64,000 bases of DNA from Verrucomicrobiia bacterium (GTDB lineage: Bacteria > Verrucomicrobiota > Verrucomicrobiia > Limisphaerales > Pedosphaeraceae), in NCBI GenBank assembly GCA_036268055.1, contig DATAUW010000036.1, positions 82,832 through 146,831 of the forward strand. The letters are read 5' to 3'. Positions 1 through 9,193 of the stretch are shown here, piece by piece. A program made the position numbers and the translations under genes. The notes beneath the pieces were generated by a model, which was not told where the DNA came from, made no database searches, and saw only the letters and a list, made by a program, of their open reading frames with translations. Numbering within the stretch: the first letter of the stretch is position 1; each line of letters starts with the position of its first letter.

Positions 1-564
1 GCCGAGCATGAAACGCAGCGTGCGGTTGGTGCTGAGAAAAGTCCCGCCGGCATCGGCATTGATCACGCCGATGGGCGCGTTCTCGAATACCATGCGAAAG
101 CGTTCCTCGCTCGCGCGCAATTCCTGTTCGGCGATGCGGCGGCGCGAACGGTCCCGCGACTCGCGCAGGGCGCGCCGCACGGCGGGAATCAACCGTTCCA
201 GGTGGTCCTTGATGACGTAATCCGTGGCGCCGGATTTGAGGCTTTCCACCGCGCGCTCTTCGCCGATCGTGCCGGAGACAAATAAAAACGGCACTTCCGG
301 GCGCAGCCGCCGCGCGGCGGTCAACGCGAGGTTGCCGCCGTAGGCAGGCAGCGCGAAATCCGAGAGGATGAGGTCCAGCGGTTCACCGGTGAGCGTGCCT
401 TCAAATTCATCCCGCGTCCGCGCGTGGAAAAAATTGCAATCAATCCCGCCCGCGCGCAATTTCGCCTCGACCAATTCGCGGTCACTAAGATTGTCCTCGA
501 GGTAAAGGACGTTGAGCGGTTGCGCCGGGTGCGCGGGGAACGGTGGGTTGGTGTCGGAGATCAT
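1..564 (-). CDS. Response regulator: receiver plus PAS domain (partial)
   Basis: The frame stays open to the window edge, so the C-terminus is missing and only 188 codons are visible. Residues about 17-135 form a CheY-like receiver: the acidic pair is in YLEDN, the phospho-acceptor Asp is about residue 69 in LILSDFALP, and the conserved Lys is in YVIKDH. A helical linker leads into the start of a PAS domain (SEERFRMVFENAPIGV). The start is ATG 564 with an AAAGGAG ribosome site 8 bases upstream. It probably takes phosphate from the histidine kinase encoded just upstream and passes the signal on through PAS and whatever lies beyond the edge, possibly a kinase or GGDEF output. The receiver call is firm; the output is unknown. 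Confidence 0.88.
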   Translation of the reverse strand, partial: MISDTNPPFPAHPAQPLNVLYLEDNLSDRELVEAKLRAGGIDCNFFHARTRDEFEGTLTGEPLDLILSDFALPAYGGNLALTAARRLRPEVPFLFVSGTIGEERAVESLKSGATDYVIKDHLERLIPAVRRALRESRDRSRRRIAEQELRASEERFRMVFENAPIGVINADAGGTFLSTNRTLRFMLG

Positions 565-679
565 GAATGGCTCCTTTCACGATGGAACGGGGTTTTGGTC
601 TCGCTTCCATGCGCGTGGTGTGGGTTTCCCCGGCCAGCTTCGCCGTACGCGGCATAATGAATGGCTGCCCGATTCCGGT

Positions 680-2227
680 TCATTTTTTTCCTCCCGGCGT
701 GAGGGTGAAATAGAAAGTCGCGCCCTGCTGTTCTTTGGCCTGGGCCCAGATGCGCCCGCCGTGGCGGTTGACGATGCGCTGGGCAATGGCCAGGCCGACG
801 CCCGTGCCTTCAAATTCGTCCTGATGATGCAGGCGCTGGAAGACGCCAAAAAGTTTGCCGGCATATTCCATGTTGAAGCCCGCGCCGTTGTCGCGGACGA
901 AATAAACCCGTTCGCCCGCTTCCACGGAACTGCCGATCTCGATGTTCGCGGGCTTGCGATGGCGCGAATATTTAAGGGCGTTGGAAAGCAGGTTCATCCA
1001 GACTTGTTTCAGGAGCGCGTAATCGCCTTCGCATGCGGGCAATTCGCCGACCCGGATCTCCAGTTCGCGGCCGTTCTTTTCGGCGGACAGTTCACCCAGC
1101 GTTTGACGGACGAGTTGATCAGTGTCCACCGGTTGCGGCTTGAGTGGCTCGCGGCTCAGTCGCGAAAAAGCCAGCAGGTCATCAATCAAAGTCCCCATGC
1201 GCAAGCCGTCCTGGTGGATGATATTTAAATAGCGCCGGCCTTTTTCGGGAAGCAGCGGGCCGAAATCTTCGAGCGCCATCGCGGAAAACCCGTTGATGGC
1301 GCGAAGCGGCGCGCGCAGATCGTGGGAGACGGAATAACTGAAAGCTTCGAGTTCCTTGATCGCCGATTGCAACTCGGCGGTGCGCAGCGAAACGCGCTGT
1401 TCGAGTTCGGCGTTTAGCTCGCGCACCTTTTCCTCCGCGGCCTTGCGCGCGGTGATGTCGAGCATCACGCCCTGGCTGCCGATGATTTTTCCGTCGGACC
1501 GGAACACGGGCGCCTTGACGACGTGAAAGTATTGTTTGCGTCCGCCAGTAAATAGACGCTCCTCCTCAAGCTCGATGGATTCGCCCGTAGCCAGAATGGA
1601 CGAGTGATGTTGATCAGCGGCATCGGCCAGTTCGCGGATTTTCTTTTCGCTTAAAGCGGTGTCGCCGGCGCGGATGTCGGCCAGGGCGCATTCCCGCGGC
1701 GTTTTCCCCAGAAAATGGGCGGGCTTGCGGCCAAAGAAATCACAAAAGCTGGAATTGACGAAGACGTAGCGGCCTTCGGTGTCCTTGCGAAAAACCCCGG
1801 CGGGAATCTGCTCGACGAGCGAATGGTAGAGCGCCTGGGTGTTGCGCAGGGCGAAGTCGGCGCGGTGCTGCTCGGTGACGTTCGCGTTGTAAATACGGAT
1901 ATGCTGATTCTCCAGGAGCGTGATGGTTTGCAGGAAAACAAATTTGCCGACAGCGATTTCGCGGCGCGTGACTTTCAAGCCTTTTTCGATCATCGGTTTC
2001 AACGCCTCGGACAACCCAATGAGCGAGGGATGCTGGAGCTTGAGCGCGGGCAGATCTGAAAAAGCCTCGACGGCGGCGGGGTTGAGGTAATGGATCTCGC
2101 CGGTGGACAAATCCAGTTCGATGATCGGATTGGGGTTTTGTTCGGGGAAGGAAGCCAGCCAGCGCATCCGGTCATCGGCGGGATTATCCGTCCGCGGCCG
2201 TTTTTGCGCTGGGTCAAGCTCGCTCAT
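680..2227 (-). CDS. Soluble PAS-domain sensor histidine kinase
   Basis: 515 residues with no membrane segment, so a cytoplasmic sensor. Two PAS domains (about 30-120 and 130-262; the second has the PAC-type end GVMLDITARKAAEE) precede a coiled coil. A HisKA dimerisation domain follows, with the phospho-acceptor His about 302 in SYSVSHDLRAPLRAI. The HATPase domain shows an N box (NLLSNALKYS, about 412), a G1 box (DNGAGF, about 446) and a G2 box (GTGVGLA, about 474). The spacing resembles bacteriophytochrome-type kinases, but no chromophore domain is present. The start ATG has GGAAGG 8 bases upstream and overlaps the stop of a possible 40-codon ORF. Its likely partners are the receiver proteins on either side; the signal is unknown. 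Confidence 0.93.
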   Translation of the reverse strand: MSELDPAQKRPRTDNPADDRMRWLASFPEQNPNPIIELDLSTGEIHYLNPAAVEAFSDLPALKLQHPSLIGLSEALKPMIEKGLKVTRREIAVGKFVFLQTITLLENQHIRIYNANVTEQHRADFALRNTQALYHSLVEQIPAGVFRKDTEGRYVFVNSSFCDFFGRKPAHFLGKTPRECALADIRAGDTALSEKKIRELADAADQHHSSILATGESIELEEERLFTGGRKQYFHVVKAPVFRSDGKIIGSQGVMLDITARKAAEEKVRELNAELEQRVSLRTAELQSAIKELEAFSYSVSHDLRAPLRAINGFSAMALEDFGPLLPEKGRRYLNIIHQDGLRMGTLIDDLLAFSRLSREPLKPQPVDTDQLVRQTLGELSAEKNGRELEIRVGELPACEGDYALLKQVWMNLLSNALKYSRHRKPANIEIGSSVEAGERVYFVRDNGAGFNMEYAGKLFGVFQRLHHQDEFEGTGVGLAIAQRIVNRHGGRIWAQAKEQQGATFYFTLTPGGKK

Positions 2228-2346
2228 GCGTGGCCTTCCGTGGTTACGCCTCGCGCAGAACCTGGAAAAAATTCACCGCAAAAACCGTCGAGCGTGTCTC
2301 CCGGACCACGACCAGCTTCCTTAAAATTTTTATCCACGACCACCAT
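2224..2346 (-). CDS. Possible 40-residue ORF coupled to the histidine kinase
   Basis: This short ORF starts at ATG 2346 with GAGAGG close upstream and ends in an ATGA overlap with the start of the histidine kinase, an arrangement typical of translational coupling. The peptide begins MVVVDKNFKEAG and has no signal or membrane segment. The frame is open further upstream but looks non-coding there. It may be a leader peptide, the C-terminal scrap of a decayed gene, or chance. No family is recognised. Confidence 0.3.
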   Translation of the reverse strand: MVVVDKNFKEAGRGPGDTLDGFCGEFFPGSARGVTTEGHA

Positions 2347-2561
2347 TTCATTTCCTCTCGCGGAGAGGGCGTGCACCAATAAGTAGTGGAGATTTTCGAA
2401 AAATAAAATAGTCCTCCACAGTTTGTTTGTCAAAAAATGAAACCGGAAAACCGGATTCCGGCTTAAAGTGACATCGGTTTTTTCATTCCGAAGGCGAGGC
2501 GAACCAACTGGAAAAACCCGGCGTGAAACTGCCGCAGTCACATTCCAGTTAGACGCAATAT

Positions 2562-3260
2562 TCATGCAGGCTTGGGAGAAGTGGAATCCAGCAAGGCCCA
2601 TTGATAACTTAGTTTGGGTGCGATCTTGCTGAGGTTTTGGAAATCCACGGGTTTGACGATGTAGGCAGCGGCACCCAATTCCAAGGCGCGCTGGATGTGT
2701 TCATCCTTGCGAGAAATCGTGAGGACGACGACTTGAATGTGCCGCGTGCGGGCATCTTCCTTGATCTGGCGAAGCACCTCGAGGCCGTGAACTTTTGGAA
2801 GATTTAAATCCAGCAAAAGCACTTGCGGACTTTGCTCAATACGACGGGTAGCGTACTGGCGGCGGCAGAATACAAAATCCAGCGCAGCGGCGCCATCGCG
2901 CACGACGAGAACGCGGTTGCTCAAGCCATCGCGCCGGAGCCCTTCGAGCGTGAGTTCGGCATCAGTGGGGTTGTCCTCGACGAGCAGGACATCCACAAGC
3001 TGGCCGGGGAGCGTGACGTATTGCTCAACCTGGCGGCGGACTTCCGCGCGGGCAAAAAGCGCCTCGATCGAAATGCCCAACGCTGTCGAGAGCTTGTAAA
3101 TCGTTTCCAGCGAAAGATTGCGCGCGCCACGCTCGATGTCGGTAATATAAGTACGATGCAAACTGGCGCGCTCGGCGAGGATTTCTTGGGACAAACCTTG
3201 CCGGGTGCGCTCAAACCGCACCGCTGCACCGAATTTTTTTTTGGTTTCCAGGATGTGCAT
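2562..3260 (-). CDS. XRE helix-turn-helix fused to a receiver domain
   Basis: 232 residues from ATG 3260; an in-frame TTG lies three codons earlier. Residues about 13-63 are a Cro/CI-type helix-turn-helix (RTRQGLSQEILAERASLHRT, then YITDIERGARNLSLETIYKL). Residues about 88-215 are a CheY/Rcp1-like receiver with the acidic pocket in LLVEDNPTDAE, acceptor Asp about 151 in LLLDLNLP, Thr in VVLTIS and Lys in YIVKPVDF. The DNA-binding part is N-terminal, the reverse of classical response regulators, and is of the phage-repressor type rather than OmpR, NarL or NtrC type. With the kinase downstream it suggests a phosphorylation-tuned repressor. No ribosome site is obvious, and the 215 bases before the next ORF hold nothing recognised. 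Confidence 0.9.
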   Translation of the reverse strand: MHILETKKKFGAAVRFERTRQGLSQEILAERASLHRTYITDIERGARNLSLETIYKLSTALGISIEALFARAEVRRQVEQYVTLPGQLVDVLLVEDNPTDAELTLEGLRRDGLSNRVLVVRDGAAALDFVFCRRQYATRRIEQSPQVLLLDLNLPKVHGLEVLRQIKEDARTRHIQVVVLTISRKDEHIQRALELGAAAYIVKPVDFQNLSKIAPKLSYQWALLDSTSPKPA

Positions 3261-3643
3261 CGTAGGCAATTATCGCTGAGCCATGAGTTTAGGGAGTTGT
3301 ACGAGGCGCATCTACAGACTATAAGTGACGAAATTGAATTTTAGGTGATCGCATGATATTCGCGATTTAACGGACCGGTTAAGCGCACGAAATTGGAAAT
3401 GCTTCCCACCCTGGATCTCCGCTCATTCCAATAACTCTTAAACGCACTACTAATAAAACACGTTTTTCCAAGGCGTTGTTACGCCTGAAGTGAGTCCGGC
3501 TCAAGAAATAATTTTAACGACACGCCGAAAGCTGGATATTTAATGGTTTGGAAATCCAGGGATCAACCTGGCTAACCGAGGCTAAAGAGCAGTTATTAGA
3601 AGACGGCTTGCTTTATAGAAATCATTTTGCGGAGGAGAAAAAA
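3261..3643. other. Intergenic stretch between the XRE-receiver gene and the kdp region
   Basis: About 380 AT-richer bases separate the minus-strand signalling genes from the plus-strand potassium transport genes, so promoters for both sides must lie here. I recognise no riboswitch. A GGAGGAG ribosome site at 3631-3637 marks the end of the stretch. Confidence 0.4.
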
Positions 3644-3802
3644 ATGTGTTTGGCGGGACGCCGAACATTGCACGCGGGACGCGGGCGCTACCTCAAACCT
3701 ACTTCGATTTCATTCACGAAAATAATAGAGTTGGTTTTTTACTCTATAATCATAGTTAATGCTATTTTAATAATCTTTTTACGCTTCCAGCCGGGATTTT
3801 AA
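3644..3802 (+). CDS. Possible small membrane protein upstream of kdpA (KdpF-like position)
   Basis: This 52-codon ORF starts at ATG 3644 with a strong GGAGGAG ribosome site 6 bases before it and stops 37 bases before kdpA. The N-terminal half is basic and the C-terminal half is one hydrophobic helix (ELVFYSIIIVNAILIIFL), so it would be a single-pass membrane peptide. Many kdp operons begin with kdpF, a peptide of about 30 residues that stabilises the complex. The position and topology fit, but the sequence does not resemble E. coli KdpF. An inverted repeat (ATAGAGT, nine bases, ACTCTAT; 3725-3747) lies inside the ORF, so this could equally be a regulatory leader. Confidence 0.4.
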   Translation: MCLAGRRTLHAGRGRYLKPTSISFTKIIELVFYSIIIVNAILIIFLRFQPGF

Positions 3803-3839
3803 CTACCGAAGACCCTCCAACCGCGCTTACGTTGCGGCC

Positions 3840-5618
3840 ATGAAAGTAAATGAAATCATTCAGATCGTGCTCTTCTTCGGAATCGGGATCGCGCTGACGC
3901 CCTTGCTCGGCCGCTTCATGGCGCGGGTGTTCAAAGGGGAGCGGACGATTCTCCATCCCCTGCTCGCGCCGGTGGAAAATTTCATTTACCGGCTGAGCGG
4001 GGTGGACCCCGCCGAGGAGATGCATTGGCTCAATTATTTTTGGGCCGTGCTGGTTTTCACGCTCGTGGGGTTCGCGTCGCTGATGGTTTTGTTGATGACG
4101 CAACAATGGCTGCCGCTCAACCCGCAAAAAATCCCGAACTGCACCTGGCACCTCGCCTTCAACACGGCGTGGAGTTTCGCCTGCAATGCTGATTGGCAAT
4201 CCTACAGCGGCGAATCCACGATGAGTTATTTTTCCCAGACCATCGGGCTTTCCGTGCATCAATTCCTCAGCGGCGCGGGCGGTCTGGCGGTGCTGGTCGC
4301 GGTCGGGCGCGCGCTCAAACGCGCCAGCGCAAAAACCATCGGCAACTTCTGGGTGGACCTCACCCGCGCGCTGCTTTACATCGTGATCCCATTCTCGATC
4401 CTGTGGGCGATTCCGCTGGCGTGGCAAGGCGTTCCGCAAACCTGGAAGCCTTATACCGACGCGCAACTCGTCGAGCCTTACACGACGCAAGTCGCGAAGC
4501 TCGATGACAAGGGTCAGCCCGTCTTGACCAATGGCGTCGCCGTCATGGTGGACCAGCGCGTGACGACGCAAAGCATTCCCGCGGGCCCGGTCGCCTCATT
4601 TGAATCGTGCAAGCAGCTTTTCACCAATGGCGGCGGTTATTACGGCGTCAACAGCGCGCACCCGCTTGAAAATCCCACGCCGCTTTCGAATTTTCTCGAG
4701 CTGCTGGCGATCATCGTTTTCCCGATGGCGCAGGTTTACATGTTTGGTTTGCTCATCGGCAATGTGCGCCATGCGTGGTGCCTGTATGCGGTCATGCTCA
4801 CATTTTTCGTGGCGTCGTTTGCCATCGGCTGGTACGCGGAGACGCGGCCCAATCCGATCGTCCAAAATCTTTCGCCGCCGATGGAGGGCAAGGAGCAGCG
4901 CTTCGGCGTGATGAACAGTGTGTTGTGGGGCGTGGCCTGCACGGCGATTGACAACGGCTCCGTGAATTCCATGCATGATAGTTGGATGCCGCTGGCGGGC
5001 ATGATGCCCATGTGGAACATCCTCGTCGGCGAAATCATTTTCGGCGGCATCGGTTGTGGAATGTATTGCCTGCTGTTCCACATTCTGATCGCGGTGTTCA
5101 TCGCCGGGTTGATGATCGGCCGGACGCCGGAATATCTCGGCAAAAAACTGGGCGCCTGGGAGGCAAGCTGGGCGGTGGTCGGGGTGCTTCTGCCGAGCGT
5201 CGCGTGCCTTATCCCGGCGGCCATATCGTGCATGATTCCCGCCGGGCTTTCGAGCATGAACAACGGCGGGCCGCACGGCTTGAGCGAAGTTCTGTACGCG
5301 TTCGGCGAGGCCGCGAACAATAACGGCAGCGCGTTCGCCGGACTTAACGCGAACACGCCCTGGTACAACGTCGCCCTCGGCATCGCGATTGTAATCGGAC
5401 GTTTCGCGCCGATCGTTGCGGCCCTGGCCATCGTTGGGCGGCTGGCTTCGCGCAAAACGGTTGAAGCCTCGGCGGGCACGCTGCCGACGCACGGCTGGAC
5501 GTTCGGCCTCACGCTCGCGGGCGTGATCGTCATCGTGGCCGCGCTCACGTTCTTCCCGGTGTTGTGCCTGGGACCGATCGTCGAGCACGGGTTGATGCTG
5601 GCGGGGCGGACATTTTAA
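3840..5618 (+). CDS. kdpA: Potassium-transporting ATPase subunit A
   Basis: KdpA is the channel-like, potassium-binding subunit of the KdpFABC high-affinity uptake pump in the inner membrane. The 592-residue protein has about ten hydrophobic segments and the repeated pore signatures: [20 protein letters not shown] (about 100-120), [21 protein letters not shown] (around 260), [14 protein letters not shown] (about 360) and [17 protein letters not shown] near the C-terminus. E. coli KdpA has 557 residues; the excess is in a soluble loop. Start is ATG 3840, with only weak ribosome-site character. It leads a kdpABC operon, with kdpB 26 bases downstream. Confidence 0.97.
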   Translation: MKVNEIIQIVLFFGIGIALTPLLGRFMARVFKGERTILHPLLAPVENFIYRLSGVDPAEEMHWLNYFWAVLVFTLVGFASLMVLLMTQQWLPLNPQKIPNCTWHLAFNTAWSFACNADWQSYSGESTMSYFSQTIGLSVHQFLSGAGGLAVLVAVGRALKRASAKTIGNFWVDLTRALLYIVIPFSILWAIPLAWQGVPQTWKPYTDAQLVEPYTTQVAKLDDKGQPVLTNGVAVMVDQRVTTQSIPAGPVASFESCKQLFTNGGGYYGVNSAHPLENPTPLSNFLELLAIIVFPMAQVYMFGLLIGNVRHAWCLYAVMLTFFVASFAIGWYAETRPNPIVQNLSPPMEGKEQRFGVMNSVLWGVACTAIDNGSVNSMHDSWMPLAGMMPMWNILVGEIIFGGIGCGMYCLLFHILIAVFIAGLMIGRTPEYLGKKLGAWEASWAVVGVLLPSVACLIPAAISCMIPAGLSSMNNGGPHGLSEVLYAFGEAANNNGSAFAGLNANTPWYNVALGIAIVIGRFAPIVAALAIVGRLASRKTVEASAGTLPTHGWTFGLTLAGVIVIVAALTFFPVLCLGPIVEHGLMLAGRTF

Positions 5619-5644
5619 TCACCAAATTTTCACGGAGAATTTTT

Positions 5645-7729
5645 ATGAGCGCCAAAACCGACTTCAAATATTCCGAACTCATCACCAGTGCGCTGGTGGC
5701 GTCGTTCAAGAAACTGCATCCGCGCGATGAGCTAAAAAATCTCGTCATGTTCGTGGTGTATCTCGGCTCGATCATCACGACGGTGTTTTTGTTCCTGCCG
5801 CACCAGTTCAACCTGTTCAACGGGCAGATTTGTTTCTGGCTTTGGTTCACCTGCCTGTTCGCAAATTTCGCGGAGGCCATGGCCGAGGGGCGCGGCAAGG
5901 CGCATGCGGATGCCTTGCGCAAGATGCGCACGAAAACGATGGCGCGCAAACTCGTCAACGGAAAGGAAGTTTCCGCGCCCGGGCATGAATTGAAAATTGG
6001 CGAACTGTTCGTCTGCGAAACGGGAGACACCATCGCGGCGGACGGCGAAATCGTCGAGGGCATTGCCACGGTGGACGAATCGGCCATCACGGGCGAGTCC
6101 GCGCCGGTCGTGCGCGAAAGCGGCGGCGACCGCAGCGCCGTGACCGGGGGCACGCGCGTGATCAGCGACCGCATCGTCGTGCGTGTGACCGCGGAACAAG
6201 GCAATTCGTTTCTCGACCGCATGATCCAAATGATCGAGGGCGCGCGCCGCCAAAAGACGCCGAATGAAATCGCCTTGAACGTCGTGCTGGTGAGCTTGAC
6301 GGCGCTGTTCATCGTCGTGGTGGCGGTGTTGCCGCCGTTCGCGCGCTACAACGAACGCGCCGCCGGACAGCACGACGTGGTGCTCACGAGCATTCCCGTT
6401 CTCCTCGCGCTGATCGTGTGCCTGATTCCCACGACCATCGGCGGTTTGTTGAGCGCCATCGGCATCGCGGGCATTGACCGGTTGATGCGGCGCAATGTGC
6501 TGGCGACGAGCGGCCGCGCCGTTGAAGCGGCGGGCGACGTAGATGTGTTGCTGCTCGACAAGACCGGCACGATCACCCTGGGCAATCGTATGGCGACGGA
6601 ATTTGTGCCCGCGCCGGGCGTGACGGTGGAAGAATTGGCGGACGCGGCGCAACTGGCGTCGCTCGCCGATGAAACGCCGGAAGGCCGGTCCATTGTCGTG
6701 CTGGCGAAGGAGAAATATAATTTGCGCGGGCGCGACGTGGCGGAAGCGAACACGGTGTTTGTGCCCTTCACGGCGCAGACGCGCATGAGCGGCCTGGATT
6801 TTGGCGATGGTAAAGGCGCGGTGAAACGGCGCATTCGCAAAGGTGCGGCCGACGCCGTGAAACAATTCGCCGCGGATTACGGCGGCAAGGCGGACAAGTC
6901 CGTTTCCGATCAGGCGGACGCCATCGCGCGGCAAGGTGCGACGCCCTTGCTCGTCGCCGACGGGCCGCGTGTGCTGGGCGTGATCTGCCTCAAGGACGTG
7001 GTGAAAGGCGGCATCAAGGAACGCTTTGGCCAACTGCGCCGAATGGGCGTGAAGACGATCATGATCACCGGCGACAATCAGTTGACGGCGACGGCCATCG
7101 CGGCAGAGGCGGGCGTGGACGATTTCATCGCGCAAGCCAAGCCCGAGGACAAGCTCGCGCGCATCCGCCAGGAACAGGCGGGCGGGAAATTGATCGCGAT
7201 GATCGGCGACGGCACCAACGACGCGCCCGCGCTGGCGCAGGCCGACGTGGGCGTGGCGATGAACACCGGCACCCAAGCCGCGCGCGAGGCCGGCAACATG
7301 GTGGACCTCGACAGCAATCCGACGAAGCTCATCGAAGTCGTGGAGATCGGCAAACAACTGCTGATGACCCGCGGGGCGCTGACGACCTTCAGCATCGCTA
7401 ATGATGTTTCAAAATATTTCGCGATTCTGCCGGCGATGTTCGGCGTGCTTTACGCGACCCAGATCGGCGGGCGCGGGCCGCTGGATAAATTGAACATCAT
7501 GTATCTGCATTCGCCGGAGAGCGCGATTTTGAGCGCGGTGATTTTCAACGCGCTGATCATCGTGGCGCTGATTCCGCTGGCGTTGCGCGGCGTGAAATAT
7601 CGCGCGCTCGGCGCGGCGGTCATCCTGCGCAATCACATGCTGATTTACGGATTGGGCGGCGTCATCGTGCCCTTCGTAGCGATCAAGTTGATTGATATGG
7701 CGCTGGTGGCAATTCATCTGGCCCCGTGA
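5645..7729 (+). CDS. kdpB: Potassium-transporting ATPase subunit B (P-type ATPase)
   Basis: The catalytic P-type ATPase of the Kdp pump; ATP hydrolysis here drives potassium entry through KdpA. The 694 residues carry the actuator motif ITGES, the phosphorylation motif [10 protein letters not shown] with its acceptor Asp, the nucleotide-domain ITGDNQLTA and the hinge [12 protein letters not shown]. The C-terminal membrane part has [15 protein letters not shown] chose ATG 5645 ([12 protein letters not shown]), preceded by ACGGAGAA. The frame is open back to 5564, but that stretch overlaps kdpA and gives an unlikely N-terminus. Length is close to E. coli KdpB (682). Confidence 0.97.
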   Translation: MSAKTDFKYSELITSALVASFKKLHPRDELKNLVMFVVYLGSIITTVFLFLPHQFNLFNGQICFWLWFTCLFANFAEAMAEGRGKAHADALRKMRTKTMARKLVNGKEVSAPGHELKIGELFVCETGDTIAADGEIVEGIATVDESAITGESAPVVRESGGDRSAVTGGTRVISDRIVVRVTAEQGNSFLDRMIQMIEGARRQKTPNEIALNVVLVSLTALFIVVVAVLPPFARYNERAAGQHDVVLTSIPVLLALIVCLIPTTIGGLLSAIGIAGIDRLMRRNVLATSGRAVEAAGDVDVLLLDKTGTITLGNRMATEFVPAPGVTVEELADAAQLASLADETPEGRSIVVLAKEKYNLRGRDVAEANTVFVPFTAQTRMSGLDFGDGKGAVKRRIRKGAADAVKQFAADYGGKADKSVSDQADAIARQGATPLLVADGPRVLGVICLKDVVKGGIKERFGQLRRMGVKTIMITGDNQLTATAIAAEAGVDDFIAQAKPEDKLARIRQEQAGGKLIAMIGDGTNDAPALAQADVGVAMNTGTQAAREAGNMVDLDSNPTKLIEVVEIGKQLLMTRGALTTFSIANDVSKYFAILPAMFGVLYATQIGGRGPLDKLNIMYLHSPESAILSAVIFNALIIVALIPLALRGVKYRALGAAVILRNHMLIYGLGGVIVPFVAIKLIDMALVAIHLAP

Positions 7730-7756
7730 TTTTTAAAACAAAGCGAAAGGAAATTT

Positions 7757-8326
7757 ATGTTGAAACTTATTTTGCAATCCATCCGCCAGATTGTGGTCTG
7801 GACAGTCGCCGTCGGCGTGGTGTATCCGCTGTTCGTCACCGTCGTCGCGCAGTTGGCGTTTAAAGATCAGGCGGAAGGCAGTCTTGTCACTCGCGATGGA
7901 AAAGTGATGGGCTCGGCATTGCTCGCGCAACAATTCCAGGGGACGAATTATTTTTGGCCGCGTCCCAGCGCGGGCTCGTATGGTACGGTGCCATCGGGCG
8001 CGAGCAATCTCGGGCCGACCAGCGGGCAACTGCGCACGAACGTAATGAATAATATTGCGGCGATGCAGACGGCCCACAACTTGCCGACGAACGCGCCGGT
8101 GCCGGCGGATTTGGTGTTCACGTCCGCGAGTGGATTGGACCCGCACATCAGCCCGGAAGCGGCGCGGTTTCAGATCGCACGCGTCGCGGCGGCGCGCGGG
8201 ATGAAGGAGGAAGACGTGAAAACCTTGGTCGAGAAATTTGTCGAGCCGCCGCAATGGGGTTTCCTCGGCGAGGCGCGGGTGAATGTTCTGATGCTCAACC
8301 TCGCGCTGGATCAGATGAAGAAATGA
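7757..8326 (+). CDS. kdpC: Potassium-transporting ATPase subunit C
   Basis: KdpC is the single-span accessory subunit that assists ATP binding by KdpB. The 189-residue protein has one N-terminal membrane helix (QIVVWTVAVGVVYPLFVTVV) followed by a periplasmic domain with the family motifs QFQGTNYFWPRPS and SGLDPHISPEAARFQ. The start ATG has GAAAGGAAAT upstream, and the gap from kdpB is 27 bases. No kdpD or kdpE follows, so control of the operon lies elsewhere or with the unusual signalling genes upstream. Confidence 0.96.
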   Translation: MLKLILQSIRQIVVWTVAVGVVYPLFVTVVAQLAFKDQAEGSLVTRDGKVMGSALLAQQFQGTNYFWPRPSAGSYGTVPSGASNLGPTSGQLRTNVMNNIAAMQTAHNLPTNAPVPADLVFTSASGLDPHISPEAARFQIARVAAARGMKEEDVKTLVEKFVEPPQWGFLGEARVNVLMLNLALDQMKK

Positions 8327-8370
8327 TCGTGCCGCGGATGTTGTGAACGTCTGGGGTTTATTCTTTTTTG

Positions 8371-8433
8371 ATGCAGAGGCGCAAAGGCGCAGAGACGCAG
8401 AGAAAAACAAGACAGGAGCCACGGATGGAACAT
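8371..8433. repeat. Dispersed repeat modules downstream of kdpC
   Basis: Two repeat types found elsewhere in the window lie side by side: a purine-rich 'GCAGAGGCGCAAAGGCGCAGAGACGCAGAG' type stretch at 8372-8402, and AGCCACGGATGGAACAT at 8417-8433. Related copies occur near 16.1, 31.4, 42.3, 54.2 and 63.4 kb. Confidence 0.75.
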
Positions 8434-8534
8434 TGATTTTTGAAGTTGTCCTTTTCGACGTTCAATGCGTGTTTCACCTGTGCGAAATCTTTTCCTAGCT
8501 TGTTGTATGACCGGGAATGAAGTAAACTGGAACC

Positions 8535-8759
8535 ATGAAATTATTGGAGCGGATTACAGTGGAACCCGGCAAGTGCGGCGGCCAGCCCTGCATCCGCGGC
8601 AAGAGGATGCGCGTCACCGACATTCTTGACCTGTTAAGCCACGGCGCAAGTCACCAGGAAGTCCTGGAGGATTATTCCTTTCTCGAACCGGAAGACATTT
8701 TAGCCGCCATCGCTTACGCCTCTCGCTTGACGGACCATGTCGTGCTTACGAGCGCGTGA
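8535..8759 (+). CDS. DUF433 antitoxin
   Basis: 74 residues with the DUF433 pattern: a glycine-rich turn PGKCGGQPCIRGKRMRV, then a small helical HTH-like domain (TDILDLLSHGASHQEVLEDYSFLEPEDILAAIAYASR). DUF433 proteins pair with DUF5615 PIN-like toxins and are presumed antitoxins and autorepressors. The stop overlaps the GTG of the next gene by four bases (GTGA), as in an intact toxin-antitoxin operon. The toxin frame is broken here, so this antitoxin may be an orphan. A second pair of the same type lies at 23.7-24.3 kb. Confidence 0.88.
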   Translation: MKLLERITVEPGKCGGQPCIRGKRMRVTDILDLLSHGASHQEVLEDYSFLEPEDILAAIAYASRLTDHVVLTSA

Positions 8760-9085
8760 ATTTCCTGGTGGACAATCAGCTTCCGGAAGCTCTTTGCCGT
8801 TTCTTTGTCGCGCACGGCCATCAATCCAGCCATGTGTTAAGCCTTCACCTAGACTAAGCGTCCGATCTCGAAATTTGGAGCTACGCCATTGCTGGCAACT
8901 GGATCGTCGTCACCAAGGACGAGGATTTTCTCCATCTTGCCAACCGGCAGGGCGAAACGGGAAAATTGCTTTGGGTGCGAATTGGCAACTGCCGGAAACA
9001 AACCCTGTTGCAAGCTTTGGAAAAGGAGTTGCCGGCAATAGTCAGAGCCTTTGATGAGGCCTTTCGGGTCGTGGAAATTCGCTAA
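8756..9085 (+). pseudogene. DUF5615 PIN-like toxin, broken by an in-frame stop
   Basis: The frame starts at GTG 8756, overlapping the DUF433 stop, and reads VNFLVDNQLPEALCRFFVAHG up to a TAA at codon 34 (8855-8857). The same frame then continues cleanly (ASDLEIWSYAIAGNWIVVTKD through FRVVEIR) to a stop at 9083-9085. The family norm is about 110 codons, and the total here is 110 including the TAA. Without the stop it would be a full DUF5615 toxin: N-terminal acidic LVDNQLP, and a central VTKDEDF. One substitution is enough to explain the loss. A sequencing error cannot be excluded. Confidence 0.85.
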
Positions 9086-9193
9086 GAATTCAAGACACGG
9101 TTACTTCACCAAACGCTTTCCAACCGGCCTTCAATTCTTTCCCTCGCTGCTCCGCGTTAAATGGAAATGGTCGAAATCCATTGCCCACTAAAA

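Noticed and set aside
2224..2601. 125-codon minus-strand frame before the histidine kinase
   Set aside because: Its N-terminal part overlaps the XRE-receiver gene and is not protein-like; only the last 40 codons with a ribosome site are kept as a candidate.
3261..3840. c-di-AMP or other riboswitch before kdp
   Set aside because: No recognisable conserved core of a potassium-related riboswitch; only one small inverted repeat within a possible ORF.
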